From JBNJEA01 sp051745395 (lineage in GTDB: Bacteria > Desulfobacterota > Desulfobacteria > Desulfobacterales > Desulfosalsimonadaceae): a DNA stretch of 14,245 nt. Below the pieces are notes generated by a model. The model had not been told where the DNA came from. It worked only from the letters and a program-made list of their open reading frames with translations, and did not search any database. The stretch's first letter is position 1. Each line of letters starts with the position of its first letter. The stretch covers positions 1-14,245 of the forward strand of contig JBNJEA010000081.1 of assembly GCA_051745395.1 (NCBI GenBank), in the 5' to 3' direction. Below are positions 1 through 6,586 of the stretch, piece after piece. The position numbers and the translations under genes were made by a program.

Positions 1-157
1 AGGTATGAGGTGTGAGGTTCAGGGTCTAAGGTGTAAGGTGTAAGGTCTAAGGCGGAAAAGCGGTTGTGTCTAAACTCCATACCTTAAACCGTAAACCCTA
101 TACCTTACACCTTACACCTTATACCTCACACCCTGAACCTTACACCCTGAACCCTTT
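1..157. repeat. Facing arrays of a 7-base repeat (large imperfect palindrome)
   Basis: From 1 to about 55 the sequence is a run of 7-base units of the form AGGTNTR (AGGTATG, AGGTGTG, AGGTTCA, GGGTCTA, AGGTGTA twice, AGGTCTA). After a 25-base spacer (56-80), eleven units in the opposite orientation, ACCYTNN, run from 81 to 157 (ACCTTAA, ACCGTAA, ACCCTAT, ACCTTAC and so on). The two arms can pair, best around 24-48 with 101-122. The array is cut by the window edge and ends about 15 bases before the next start codon. It resembles the heptameric short tandem repeats known from cyanobacteria in form, but I do not claim homology. ORFs read through it are low-complexity and not real. Confidence 0.9.
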
Positions 158-172
158 ATGCGCAGGTGAACA

Positions 173-763
173 ATGGGAAAAATTGTTGCAGTGTATGGCA
201 GTCCGCGGCGGAAAGGCAATACGGCAACCCTTCTGTCTTGCGCCATTGAAGGCGCCGAAGCCGCCGGGGCGACGGTGGATCCGATCGTGTTGCGGGACCA
301 GGAAATGTCGCCGTGTTATGAAATCTACGGATGCAAAAAAGACGGCGACTGCGTGATCAGAGACGACTTCCAGGCGGTTCGCGACCGGATGCTTGCCGCC
401 GACGGCATCATCATTGCCACCCCGATTTTTTTCTACACCGTCAGTGCCCATCTGAAAATTTTCATGGACCGGTGCCAGTCCCTGTGGGTGAAAAAATACT
501 GGATTGACCAGGCGGCGTTCGGCAAATGGGTGCCGCAGCGCAAGGCACTGGTTATTGCCGCCGGGGCCACCACGGGCAAAAAACTTTTTGACGGCATGTT
601 GTTGACCATGAAGTACTTTTTTGATGTTTTTGATACCGAGGTGTGGGATTGTCTGCTGTACCGGGGACTGGATTATCAAGGCGATGTGGATCAGTTCCCC
701 GATTATCTCGACCAGGCCTACCAGGGCGGCTACGATCTGGCCCAAGCACTGGCCGGGCACTAA
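173..763 (+). CDS. Flavodoxin-fold NAD(P)H-dependent FMN reductase / iron-sulfur-flavoprotein family
   Basis: A 196-residue protein of the NADPH-dependent FMN reductase (flavodoxin-like) superfamily, expected to be cytoplasmic and to bind FMN. It opens with the FMN-phosphate loop, IVAVYGSPRRKGNT at about residues 4-17, and continues with the family's PC...GC...GDC...DDF segment (Cys48, Cys54, Cys60) and the ATPIFFYTVSAHLKIFMDR block near 83-101. In true iron-sulfur flavoproteins a tighter cysteine cluster binds 4Fe-4S; here the spacing is C-x5-C-x5-C, so cluster binding is doubtful. The start at 173 has an AGGTGA three bases upstream, close for a Shine-Dalgarno, but it places the FMN loop at the very N terminus as in relatives. 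The physiological substrate cannot be told. It stands alone, followed by a hairpin and a separate promoter. Confidence 0.85.
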   Translation: MGKIVAVYGSPRRKGNTATLLSCAIEGAEAAGATVDPIVLRDQEMSPCYEIYGCKKDGDCVIRDDFQAVRDRMLAADGIIIATPIFFYTVSAHLKIFMDRCQSLWVKKYWIDQAAFGKWVPQRKALVIAAGATTGKKLFDGMLLTMKYFFDVFDTEVWDCLLYRGLDYQGDVDQFPDYLDQAYQGGYDLAQALAGH

Positions 764-790
764 CGGCCTGACGCCCTTTTGTTTTCTACA

Positions 791-819
791 ACCGAAATGG
801 GAAATCGCTCCATTTCGGT
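791..819 (+). terminator. Perfect stem-loop after the FMN reductase gene, possible terminator
   Basis: ACCGAAATGG (791-800) and CCATTTCGGT (810-819) form a perfect 10-bp stem with a 9-base loop, 27 bases past the stop codon. No clean T-run follows, so rho-independent termination is unproven; it may instead protect the 3' end of the transcript. Confidence 0.45.
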
Positions 820-881
820 GCAAATCTTAAAAATTTCTGGCCCTTGATTCCAAAAAGATATATGCCTGCCTTTTTACCGCA

Positions 882-910
882 TTGACACGAAAAAATTTTG
901 ATGGGATAAA
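882..910 (+). promoter_or_regulatory. Candidate sigma-70 promoter for the PurF-like gene
   Basis: A perfect TTGACA at 882-887 is followed after 17 bases by GATAAA at 905-910 (4 of 6 to TATAAT). It lies about 75 bases before the PurF-like start codon, downstream of the preceding gene's stem-loop. Confidence 0.5.
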
Positions 911-983
911 AAGCCTGCCGGGCTCATCGGATCGGCATGATCGGCAACCGGCATGACCGAAAAAACAAAAGGAAATCCTTGCC

Positions 984-2390
984 ATGGGTGGAATCTTCGG
1001 CGCGACATTGAAAACCGACTGTGCCATAGACGTGTTCTACGGTACGGACTATCATTCGCATCTGGGCACCAAGCGCGGCGGCATGGCCGTTTATAATGAA
1101 GAGCGGATTGCCAAATCCATCAAAAAGATTGAAAACAGTTATTTTCGAACCAAGCTCGGTCCCGAGCTGCCCATGTTCCACGGCAGAAACGGCATCGGGG
1201 TGATCAGCGACAACGATGCCCAGCCCTTGATCATCGGCTCGCACCTGGGCACCTTCGGCATCGGCACCGTGGCAAAGATCAATAATTTAAACGAAATCGC
1301 CGGGGAGGGGTTTCGTCAGCGCATTCACTTCTCGGAAGCCGGCGGCGGCGAGGTCAACCCCACCGAGCTGGTGGGGATGTTGATCAACCAGGGCGACAGC
1401 TTTGCAGAGGGCATCGCCCATGCCCAGCAGGTGATCCAGGGGTCGTGTACGATGCTGCTGGTCACCAAAGACGGCCTTATCGCCGCAAGGGATTTGCGGG
1501 GCCGCACCCCGCTGGTGATCGGAAAAAAAGCCGGCGGTTACGCGGTGAGTTTTGAAACCACCGCATTTTTCAATCTCGGCTATGACATCGATTACTACCT
1601 CGGGCCGGGCGAGATCGTCCGGGTGACCCCGGAGGGCTGGCAACAGTTGCGGCCGCCCGGAAAAGACATGCAGGTCTGCTCGTTTCTGTGGATCTACTAC
1701 GGTTACCCCGCCTCCAACTATGAGGCAATCAACGTGGAGTCCGTGCGCTACCGCTGCGGCCGGGTGCTGGGCAAGGCCGATGATACGCCGATCGACATGG
1801 TCTCCGGGATCCCCGACTCGGGCATCGGACATGCCATCGGTTATGCCAATGCCCGGCAAGTCCCTTACATGCGCCCCTATGTGAAGTATACCCCCACCTG
1901 GCCGCGCAGCTTTATGCCCCAGAATCAAATGGACCGGGACCTGGTGGCCCGGATGAAGCTCATTCCCATCCGGGATTTAATCGCCGGCAAACGGGTGCTG
2001 TTTTGCGATGATTCCATCGTCCGGGGCACACAGCTCAAGGACAATGTGCAGGTCCTGTTCGACGCCGGCGCGTGCGAGGTCCACATGCGCATTGCCTGTC
2101 CCACCCTGATTTATCCCTGCTTGTTTTTAAATTTTTCCACCTCGCGTTCCACCCTGGACCTGGCCGGCCGGAAAGCCATCCACGACCTCGAAGGCGTCGA
2201 AGACGAGGCCCTGATTGCCGGCTACGTGAATCAGCAATCGGAAAAAAACCGGGCCATGGTCGGTACCATCCGGGAAAAACTCGGTCTTACCTCCCTGAAA
2301 TATCAAAACATTGCCGACATGGTCGAAGCCATCGGCATGCCCAGGGAAAAGCTGTGTACCCATTGTTGGGACGGCTCCAGCTATTATTAA
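984..2390 (+). CDS. PurF-like amidophosphoribosyltransferase paralogue lacking the glutaminase cysteine
   Basis: A 468-residue homologue of glutamine PRPP amidotransferase, the first enzyme of purine synthesis. The phosphoribosyltransferase half looks intact: GIPDSGIGHAIGYA at about 275-288 and the PRPP loop VLFCDDSIVRGTQ at 338-350. The four cysteines that bind 4Fe-4S in Bacillus-type PurF have counterparts: Cys232 (VCSFLWIYY), Cys379 (YPC), Cys458 and Cys461 (CTHC). The glutaminase half is changed: the protein begins MGGIFGA where PurF has MCGI, so the Ntn nucleophile Cys1 is Gly. The HRGQ motif reads HLGT (26-29), and the arginine and HNG motifs that hold glutamine are not recognisable (GVISDNDAQP, VAKINN). 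A good AAGGAAA precedes the start. I recall similar MGG(I/F)FG proteins in other anaerobes annotated simply as PurF. It may use ammonia, another nucleophile, or act as a sensor; normal PurF activity is unlikely. Confidence 0.85.
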   Translation: MGGIFGATLKTDCAIDVFYGTDYHSHLGTKRGGMAVYNEERIAKSIKKIENSYFRTKLGPELPMFHGRNGIGVISDNDAQPLIIGSHLGTFGIGTVAKINNLNEIAGEGFRQRIHFSEAGGGEVNPTELVGMLINQGDSFAEGIAHAQQVIQGSCTMLLVTKDGLIAARDLRGRTPLVIGKKAGGYAVSFETTAFFNLGYDIDYYLGPGEIVRVTPEGWQQLRPPGKDMQVCSFLWIYYGYPASNYEAINVESVRYRCGRVLGKADDTPIDMVSGIPDSGIGHAIGYANARQVPYMRPYVKYTPTWPRSFMPQNQMDRDLVARMKLIPIRDLIAGKRVLFCDDSIVRGTQLKDNVQVLFDAGACEVHMRIACPTLIYPCLFLNFSTSRSTLDLAGRKAIHDLEGVEDEALIAGYVNQQSEKNRAMVGTIREKLGLTSLKYQNIADMVEAIGMPREKLCTHCWDGSSYY

Positions 2391-2447
2391 GTCTGCCGCA
2401 TCCATGCCCGCTGTTTTCAAGCGGCCCTGCTATGGCGGGTGTCGGAA

Positions 2448-2476
2448 TTGACAGCGCTGTATTGCGGAATTATATC
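2448..2476 (+). promoter_or_regulatory. Candidate sigma-70 promoter for the cytidylate-kinase-like gene
   Basis: TTGACA (2448-2453), a 17-base spacer and TATATC (2471-2476, 4 of 6) lie between the PurF-like stop and the kinase start. The predicted transcript start near 2483 leaves a leader of about 80 bases, so the kinase probably has its own promoter. Confidence 0.5.
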
Positions 2477-2566
2477 TAGGGGTCAGAGGGCAAAAGCCCG
2501 GATTGTAATGCAGGAAATCGGGCGGCCTTTGGGTATCATATCCGTTGCAGCAAACAAGGAGGGGCC

Positions 2567-3244
2567 ATGAAAATTCAAAAAGGGCGATCCGTTGAAAAAA
2601 TTGTGGAAGAACAGATTCAGCAATGGGAGATGCGCAAGCCGAAAAAAGTCGAAAAACCCGGTATATCCGTTATAACCGTATCTCGCCAACCCGGCAGCGA
2701 GGGCAATGAGATCGCCGCCGAACTCGCCGAATCCTTCGGATACAACCTGTTCGACCAGGAAATTATCCATGCGATATCCAGGGATGCCAAAATTTCCGAC
2801 CGCGTGCTTGAAACCCTGGATGAAAAAGGGTTGAATGTCCTGGAAGATGTTTTGGCCACGGTGATTGAACAACGCCACCTCTGGCCGGATCAATACATGA
2901 AGCATTTGATGAAAGTCATCGGTACAATCGGCCGCCACGGCAAGGCCGTAATTGTGGGCCGGGGGGGCAACTTTATACTGCCCGAAAATCAGAACCTCCG
3001 GCTGCGCATCGTGGCGCCGTTTGACAGGCGGGTCAACAAGGTGGCCCGGGAACATGATTTGTCCATCACCGATGCCCGGCGCCAGATCTATAAAGAAGAG
3101 GCCGAGCGCCGCTCCTTTACCCGCCGGTATTTCTATGCCGACATTGATGATCCGATCCATTATGACTTGGTGATCAACACCGAGCACATGTCGACACAAG
3201 AAGTCATCGCCGTTGTCCGGGCGGCCATGGAAAAAAAGAGCTGA
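2567..3244 (+). CDS. Cytidylate-kinase-like family protein
   Basis: A 225-residue protein resembling the cytidylate kinase-like family (Cytidylate_kin2). The core begins with ISVITVSRQPGSEGNEIA at about 33-50, followed by the LFDQEII segment (61-67), GRGGNFIL (131-138), an arginine-rich lid region with RREHD-like and RRSFTRRYF segments (about 154-189) and YDLVINT (199-205). The loop lacks the GK(S/T) of a classical Walker A motif, as is usual in this family, so phosphorylation of CMP cannot be assumed. Residues 1-30 form a charged helical extension rich in Glu, Gln and Lys. A strong AAGGAGGGG lies two bases before the ATG. It follows the PurF-like gene by 176 bases and a promoter-like sequence, so a nucleotide-metabolism link is only suggestive. 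Confidence 0.75.
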   Translation: MKIQKGRSVEKIVEEQIQQWEMRKPKKVEKPGISVITVSRQPGSEGNEIAAELAESFGYNLFDQEIIHAISRDAKISDRVLETLDEKGLNVLEDVLATVIEQRHLWPDQYMKHLMKVIGTIGRHGKAVIVGRGGNFILPENQNLRLRIVAPFDRRVNKVAREHDLSITDARRQIYKEEAERRSFTRRYFYADIDDPIHYDLVINTEHMSTQEVIAVVRAAMEKKS

Positions 3245-3291
3245 AAATCGACTTCCGGGCAAATCGTTTCTGGAAGCTCGAAATGGATATA

Positions 3292-3555
3292 AACCACAGT
3301 GATCACGGAGAAGGCTTCCTATAACCTAAATTGAGCGATTTTCAAGTTTGCCGCAGATACAAGGAAGATGCAGACGAGCTATAGTGGACTATGCGAGGCT
3401 GCATCTGACGCAGTAGATGCGGCAAAATTGGAAATCCCGGAGGGTTTCAGGTTTTTAAATATAAATTGCTATAATCCTTTACAAAATCATTTTTTTAAAA
3501 ATCTGAAACGCTCAATTTAGGTATAAGTAATGTTTTCTCTGTGCCCTCTGTGGTT
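3292..3555. repeat. Older palindromic repeat, split by the inserted element
   Basis: AACCACAGTGATCACGGAGAA (3292-3312, less its final base) and the stretch at 3535-3555 are inverted copies that match at 17 of 21 bases. Sequences of the type ACCACAGAGGGCACAGAGA recur as interspersed repeats in many environmental bacterial genomes, from general memory. If the 197-bp element and one TATAA are removed, the arms form a hairpin with a loop of about 20 bases, so the element appears to have entered the loop. Confidence 0.7.
3325..3521. mobile_element. MITE-like element, 197 bp, with 13-bp terminal inverted repeats and TATAA target duplication
   Basis: The element starts with CCTAAATTGAGCG (3325-3337) and ends with its exact reverse complement CGCTCAATTTAGG (3509-3521). 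TATAA flanks it directly on both sides (3320-3324 and 3522-3526), a 5-bp target-site duplication. Inside is nested pairing: TTTGCCGC (3347-3354) with GCGGCAAA (3419-3426), and AGATGCAG (3366-3373) with CTGCATCT (3400-3407). It encodes no protein, so it would need a transposase in trans. The parent transposon family is not identifiable from the window. Confidence 0.75.
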
Positions 3556-3644
3556 AGGAAATTGGTCCCCGAAAGATCCTTATTGCAAAAACACAGAAGT
3601 AAGGAGTCAGGGGCTTTTTACGACAGCATCAAATTCAGGTCTTC

Positions 3645-3695
3645 CTTGGCGGCGTTGCGCGAGAATGGAAAAATAAATCGCCGACACGTCAAGTA
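3645..3695 (-). repeat. Partial copy of an interspersed repeat, matching 8163-8211 in reverse
   Basis: Read on the minus strand, this stretch aligns with 8163-8211: TAcTTGACGtGTCGGCGA, a T-rich joint of slightly different length, then ATTCTCGCGCAAcGCCGCCAAG, where 21 of the last 22 bases agree. Only one arm of the palindrome found at 8191-8262 is present here, so this copy is truncated or decayed. ORFs crossing it are repeat-derived and not genes. Confidence 0.65.
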
Positions 3696-3980
3696 ACCGT
3701 CTCCAAACCGCCAATGGCGGTGTTCCCGCCCCGTTTTTCCCCCTCCATGGGATTTTTTCGGCACCGGGCTTTTTGCCGTCCCCGATCCGTATCACTTCAC
3801 GTCAAAATGCAGGCCGCGCTGCAACACCTCCCCGGCCCGGAAACATCGGGGGTCAAAAGACCGATTGCGGAAACCGCCGGCGTGCTTATGTTATAAAGGC
3901 GATGATTGCCGGTGGGCGCCGGTGGTCGGCCGGCTTGCAAATGCCCCGGACAGAAGGGGGGCAGGGCCGGCAAAAGATGC
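3696..3980. other. Non-coding stretch without a recognisable gene
   Basis: Open frames here (for example near 3714-3896 and 3773-4006) lack ribosome binding sites and give Pro/Arg-rich low-complexity proteins, so I do not call them. A small perfect hairpin, ACCGCC-AAT-GGCGGT, lies at 3707-3721, and GCCGG/CCGGC-rich inverted repeats occur at about 3908-3936. I see no riboswitch consensus. Confidence 0.5.
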
Positions 3981-3987
3981 TTGACTG

Positions 3988-4017
3988 TTTACACTGTGTG
4001 CCCTAATTAATTTTAGT
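3988..4017 (+). promoter_or_regulatory. Possible promoter of the cooC operon
   Basis: TTTACA (3988-3993, 5 of 6) is followed after 18 bases by TTTAGT (4012-4017, 4 of 6), in an AT-rich patch about 40 bases before the CooC-like start. An overlapping TTGACT at 3981 has no good -10 partner. Position supports it more than sequence does. Confidence 0.35.
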
Positions 4018-4055
4018 AGCACATATCATCATCTGAAAAGGAGATCGAGATATAT

Positions 4056-4841
4056 ATGACGCAAACCATAGCACTGGCGGGAAAGGGCGGTACCGGCAAA
4101 ACCACCATGGCGGGCCTTTTGATCAAGTACATGGTCAAAAACGGAAAATCGCCGATTTTAGCCGTGGACGCGGACTCGAATTCGAATTTAAACGAAGTGC
4201 TCGGCCTCGAGGTCACCGAGACCCTCGGCGATGCCCGCGAGGACATGAAAAAGGGGCAGGTGCCCAGCGGCATGACCAAGGACGTTTTTATTTCCATGCG
4301 GATGGAAGAGGCCATCCTCGAAACCGGGGATTATGACCTGGTGGTCATGGGCCAGCCGGAAGGGGCGGGATGTTATTGCGCGGCCAATACGCTGCTGACC
4401 AATTTCATGGATCGCCTGACCGACAATTACCCCTATATCGTCATGGACAACGAGGCCGGCATGGAGCATATCAGCCGGCTGACAACGAAAAACATCGATG
4501 TGTTGCTCATTGTCACCGATGCGTCCCGGCGGGGGCTGCAGGCGGCCATCCGGATCCATGAGCTGGCCACGAATCTAAATATCGGTATGGGCAGAAGTTG
4601 TATCGTGCTCAACCAGGTCAAAACCGAGCCGTCGGAAAAGGTCCTGCAAATGATCCGGGATGCCGGCATCGATTACCTCGGTGCCGTGCCGGCCGATGAC
4701 ATGGTCTATGATTATGATTTCGAGGGCCGGCCGACCATCGAACTGCCAGAGGACAGCGCCGTGGTACAGGCGGCGTTTTCGGTGTTTGAAAAATTCATGA
4801 AAAATGGGGCATCCGCCGAATCCCATGAACGGGCCGTATAA
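4056..4841 (+). CDS. cooC: CooC-like P-loop ATPase (nickel insertion / CODH maturation family)
   Basis: A 261-residue SIMIBI-class ATPase of the MinD/CooC group. It begins with the deviant Walker A motif GKGGTGKTT (9-17), has VDADSNSNLNEVLG (37-50) as the switch segment, the CooC-type CxC pair in GAGCYCAANTLL (Cys106 and Cys108), and VMDNEAGMEHISR (129-141) as the Walker B-like region. In characterised CooC proteins the paired cysteines bind metal at the dimer interface and ATP hydrolysis drives nickel loading of carbon monoxide dehydrogenase or acetyl-CoA synthase. An AAGGAG lies 12 bases before the ATG, somewhat far. The next gene overlaps its end, and a RACo-like gene follows in the same cluster, which supports a role in C1/corrinoid enzyme maturation. 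Which CODH or ACS it serves cannot be seen here. Confidence 0.88.
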   Translation: MTQTIALAGKGGTGKTTMAGLLIKYMVKNGKSPILAVDADSNSNLNEVLGLEVTETLGDAREDMKKGQVPSGMTKDVFISMRMEEAILETGDYDLVVMGQPEGAGCYCAANTLLTNFMDRLTDNYPYIVMDNEAGMEHISRLTTKNIDVLLIVTDASRRGLQAAIRIHELATNLNIGMGRSCIVLNQVKTEPSEKVLQMIRDAGIDYLGAVPADDMVYDYDFEGRPTIELPEDSAVVQAAFSVFEKFMKNGASAESHERAV

Positions 4842-5652
4842 CGACCTATATATTTATTACCTCAAAGGGCGGCCGGCCGAGGGCACCGAGGCGTTTGACG
4901 ACCGGTTTATCGGAAACTGGCAGGAAGCCGATACGGCGTTTTTGTTTTTTACGGCCCCGGCAGACGATGCCGTAGATGCGCTGGTGGCCGGGCGTACGGA
5001 CATCGACGTAATTGACCGTTTTGAGATGCCCTATGCGGACTGGCACGGCAGTGCCGTGGCGCCGTTTTCGACACAGCGCTTCCATGTGGCCCCGCCGTGG
5101 GATGCGCCGGCTGGCGGCGATCAGGACAGGCTTTCCATTGTGTTGGATCCGGGCGTGGTCTTCGGCGCGGGCACCCATCCGACCACCCGGGATTGCCTGG
5201 CGGCCGTGGAAATGGCGTTTGAAGGCGGCCCCGTTGATGCCGCCCTCGATATCGGCACGGGCACGGGCCTGCTGGCACTGGCGGCCGCCCGACTCGGTGC
5301 AAAGCGGGTGATCGCGGTGGATAACAATTACCTGGCGGCCCGCACCGCCGAAGACAACATCGGCCATAACGGGCTGCATGACACGGTGCTGGCCGTCTGG
5401 GGCAGCGGCCCCGATTTTACGGCCGTGGACGCCGATCTGTTGATTGCCAACATTCATTACGATGTCATGGCACCGATTGTGGCATCCGAGGGTTTCGTGC
5501 AGAAAAAGTGGGTGGTGTTATCCGGTCTGCTGCAAAGTCAGGCCGCGCGCATCGAGCAGCAATTGGAAGAAAGGGGCGTGGGACTGGTGGAACGCTGGAT
5601 CAGCGACGGGATATGGTATACCTGTCTCGGCCGCGTCTCCGGGGCAGGGTAG
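4825..5652 (+). CDS. PrmA-like (ribosomal protein L11 methyltransferase family) SAM-dependent methyltransferase
   Basis: A 275-residue class I methyltransferase related to PrmA, which trimethylates ribosomal protein L11. Numbered from the Met at 4825 it has the PrmA signature VLDPGVVFGAGTHPTT (106-121), the SAM loop LDIGTGTGLLALAAARLGAKR (141-161, beginning at Leu141), an acidic residue at Asp166 and LLIANI (205-210). The N-terminal domain is shorter and diverged but keeps IGNWQEADTAFLFF (29-42). I chose 4825, overlapping the CooC gene by 17 bases; an in-frame ATG at 4804 would add seven residues, and neither has a clear Shine-Dalgarno. The overlap suggests translational coupling to CooC. Placement between CooC and RACo-like genes makes a special target, such as a metallo- or corrinoid protein, conceivable, but that is inference. 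Ordinary L11 methylation remains possible. Confidence 0.8.
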   Translation: MNGPYNDLYIYYLKGRPAEGTEAFDDRFIGNWQEADTAFLFFTAPADDAVDALVAGRTDIDVIDRFEMPYADWHGSAVAPFSTQRFHVAPPWDAPAGGDQDRLSIVLDPGVVFGAGTHPTTRDCLAAVEMAFEGGPVDAALDIGTGTGLLALAAARLGAKRVIAVDNNYLAARTAEDNIGHNGLHDTVLAVWGSGPDFTAVDADLLIANIHYDVMAPIVASEGFVQKKWVVLSGLLQSQAARIEQQLEERGVGLVERWISDGIWYTCLGRVSGAG

Positions 5653-5715
5653 GCCGAAATGAGGCGGTCCGTTTTTGCTGAAAACGGGTGTAATGGCTTG
5701 TAAAGCGGATAGCAG

Positions 5716-6555
5716 ATGTTTATAAAGTGCTGGGGATCAAGGGGCTCCATCCCGGTATCCGGGGCCGAGTTCGAAAAATACGGCGGGGATACCACCTGCA
5801 TAGAAATTCGAACCCGAAGCGATGATATCATCATTGTGGATGCCGGGACCGGTATTCGCCGGCTGGGCCGGCAGTTGACCGAGGAAGGCCGCGACATCTT
5901 CAACTTTATCTTCACCCATTCCCATTGGGACCATTTGATGGGCTTTCCCTTTTTCAAGCCCCTCTACAATGAAGCCTCGCAGATCCACATGCACCGCTGC
6001 CCGTTTCCGGGCAAATACGTGGAAAACATTGTGACCAAGCTGATGCGCCCGCCGCATTTCCCGGTCCGGTACTCGGATTTGAAGGCCCGTGTTGTCTATC
6101 AAAACGGATGCCCGAAAACCTTTGCCATCGGATCGGTCACCATTACCCCCATCTCCATCAGTCATCCCAACGGCGGCTGCGGATACAAGTTCGAAGAAGA
6201 CGGCAAAACCTTTGTGTTTTTGACGGACAACGAGCTGGGATTCCGGCATGACGGCGGTCTTTCCTATCCGGATTATGTGCGGTTTTGCCAGGGGGCGGAC
6301 CTGTTGTTCCACGACGGCGAATATACGCCCGGGGAATACGCGGCCAGCGTGGAATGGGGCCATTCGATTTACACGGATGCGCTGGATTTGGCCATGGCCG
6401 CCGGCGTCGGTCGGCTGGGATTGTTCCACATCAACCAGGAACGCACTGACGCGGAAATGGACGATATTGTCGCCCACTGCGGCCGTATCATTGCAGAAAG
6501 CGCCAACCGTATACAGTGTTTTGCCGTGGGCCGCGACATGACCTTTCAGTTATAG
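5716..6555 (+). CDS. MBL-fold metallo-hydrolase
   Basis: A 279-residue metallo-beta-lactamase-fold protein of the subgroup that starts with WGSRGSIP (6-13) and has YGGDTTCIEI (22-31) and VDAGTGIRRLG (41-51), related to RNase Z and phosphodiesterase-type hydrolases. Metal ligands are readable: THSHWDH (67-73), His150 in ISHPNGG, Asp171 in TDNE, Asp200 in FHDGEYT, and later His216 (WGHS) and His238. It should bind two metal ions and hydrolyse a phosphodiester-type or ester bond, but the substrate is not indicated. It starts 63 bases after the methyltransferase gene with only a weak purine-rich ribosome binding site. The RACo-like gene follows after 31 bases. It is probably soluble, with no signal peptide. 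Its job in a corrinoid/CODH context is unknown. Confidence 0.85.
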   Translation: MFIKCWGSRGSIPVSGAEFEKYGGDTTCIEIRTRSDDIIIVDAGTGIRRLGRQLTEEGRDIFNFIFTHSHWDHLMGFPFFKPLYNEASQIHMHRCPFPGKYVENIVTKLMRPPHFPVRYSDLKARVVYQNGCPKTFAIGSVTITPISISHPNGGCGYKFEEDGKTFVFLTDNELGFRHDGGLSYPDYVRFCQGADLLFHDGEYTPGEYAASVEWGHSIYTDALDLAMAAGVGRLGLFHINQERTDAEMDDIVAHCGRIIAESANRIQCFAVGRDMTFQL

Positions 6556-6586
6556 CGCGCATCAAAAACCAAGGAAATCTATATCA

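Noticed and set aside
1..157. CRISPR array
   Set aside because: The units are 7 bases long and contiguous with no spacers.
140..823. 227-residue minus-strand open frame over the FMN reductase
   Set aside because: It is a shadow of the plus-strand reductase, runs through the heptamer array, and has no recognisable domain.
3895..3965. GGCGATG...GCC pattern suggestive of a fluoride (crcB) riboswitch before cooC
   Set aside because: The downstream half that should form the pseudoknot does not pair, and the gene context is not fluoride export.
3607..4006. Several 60-80 residue open frames between the kinase and cooC genes
   Set aside because: No ribosome binding sites, low-complexity Pro/Arg-rich products, and overlap with interspersed repeats.
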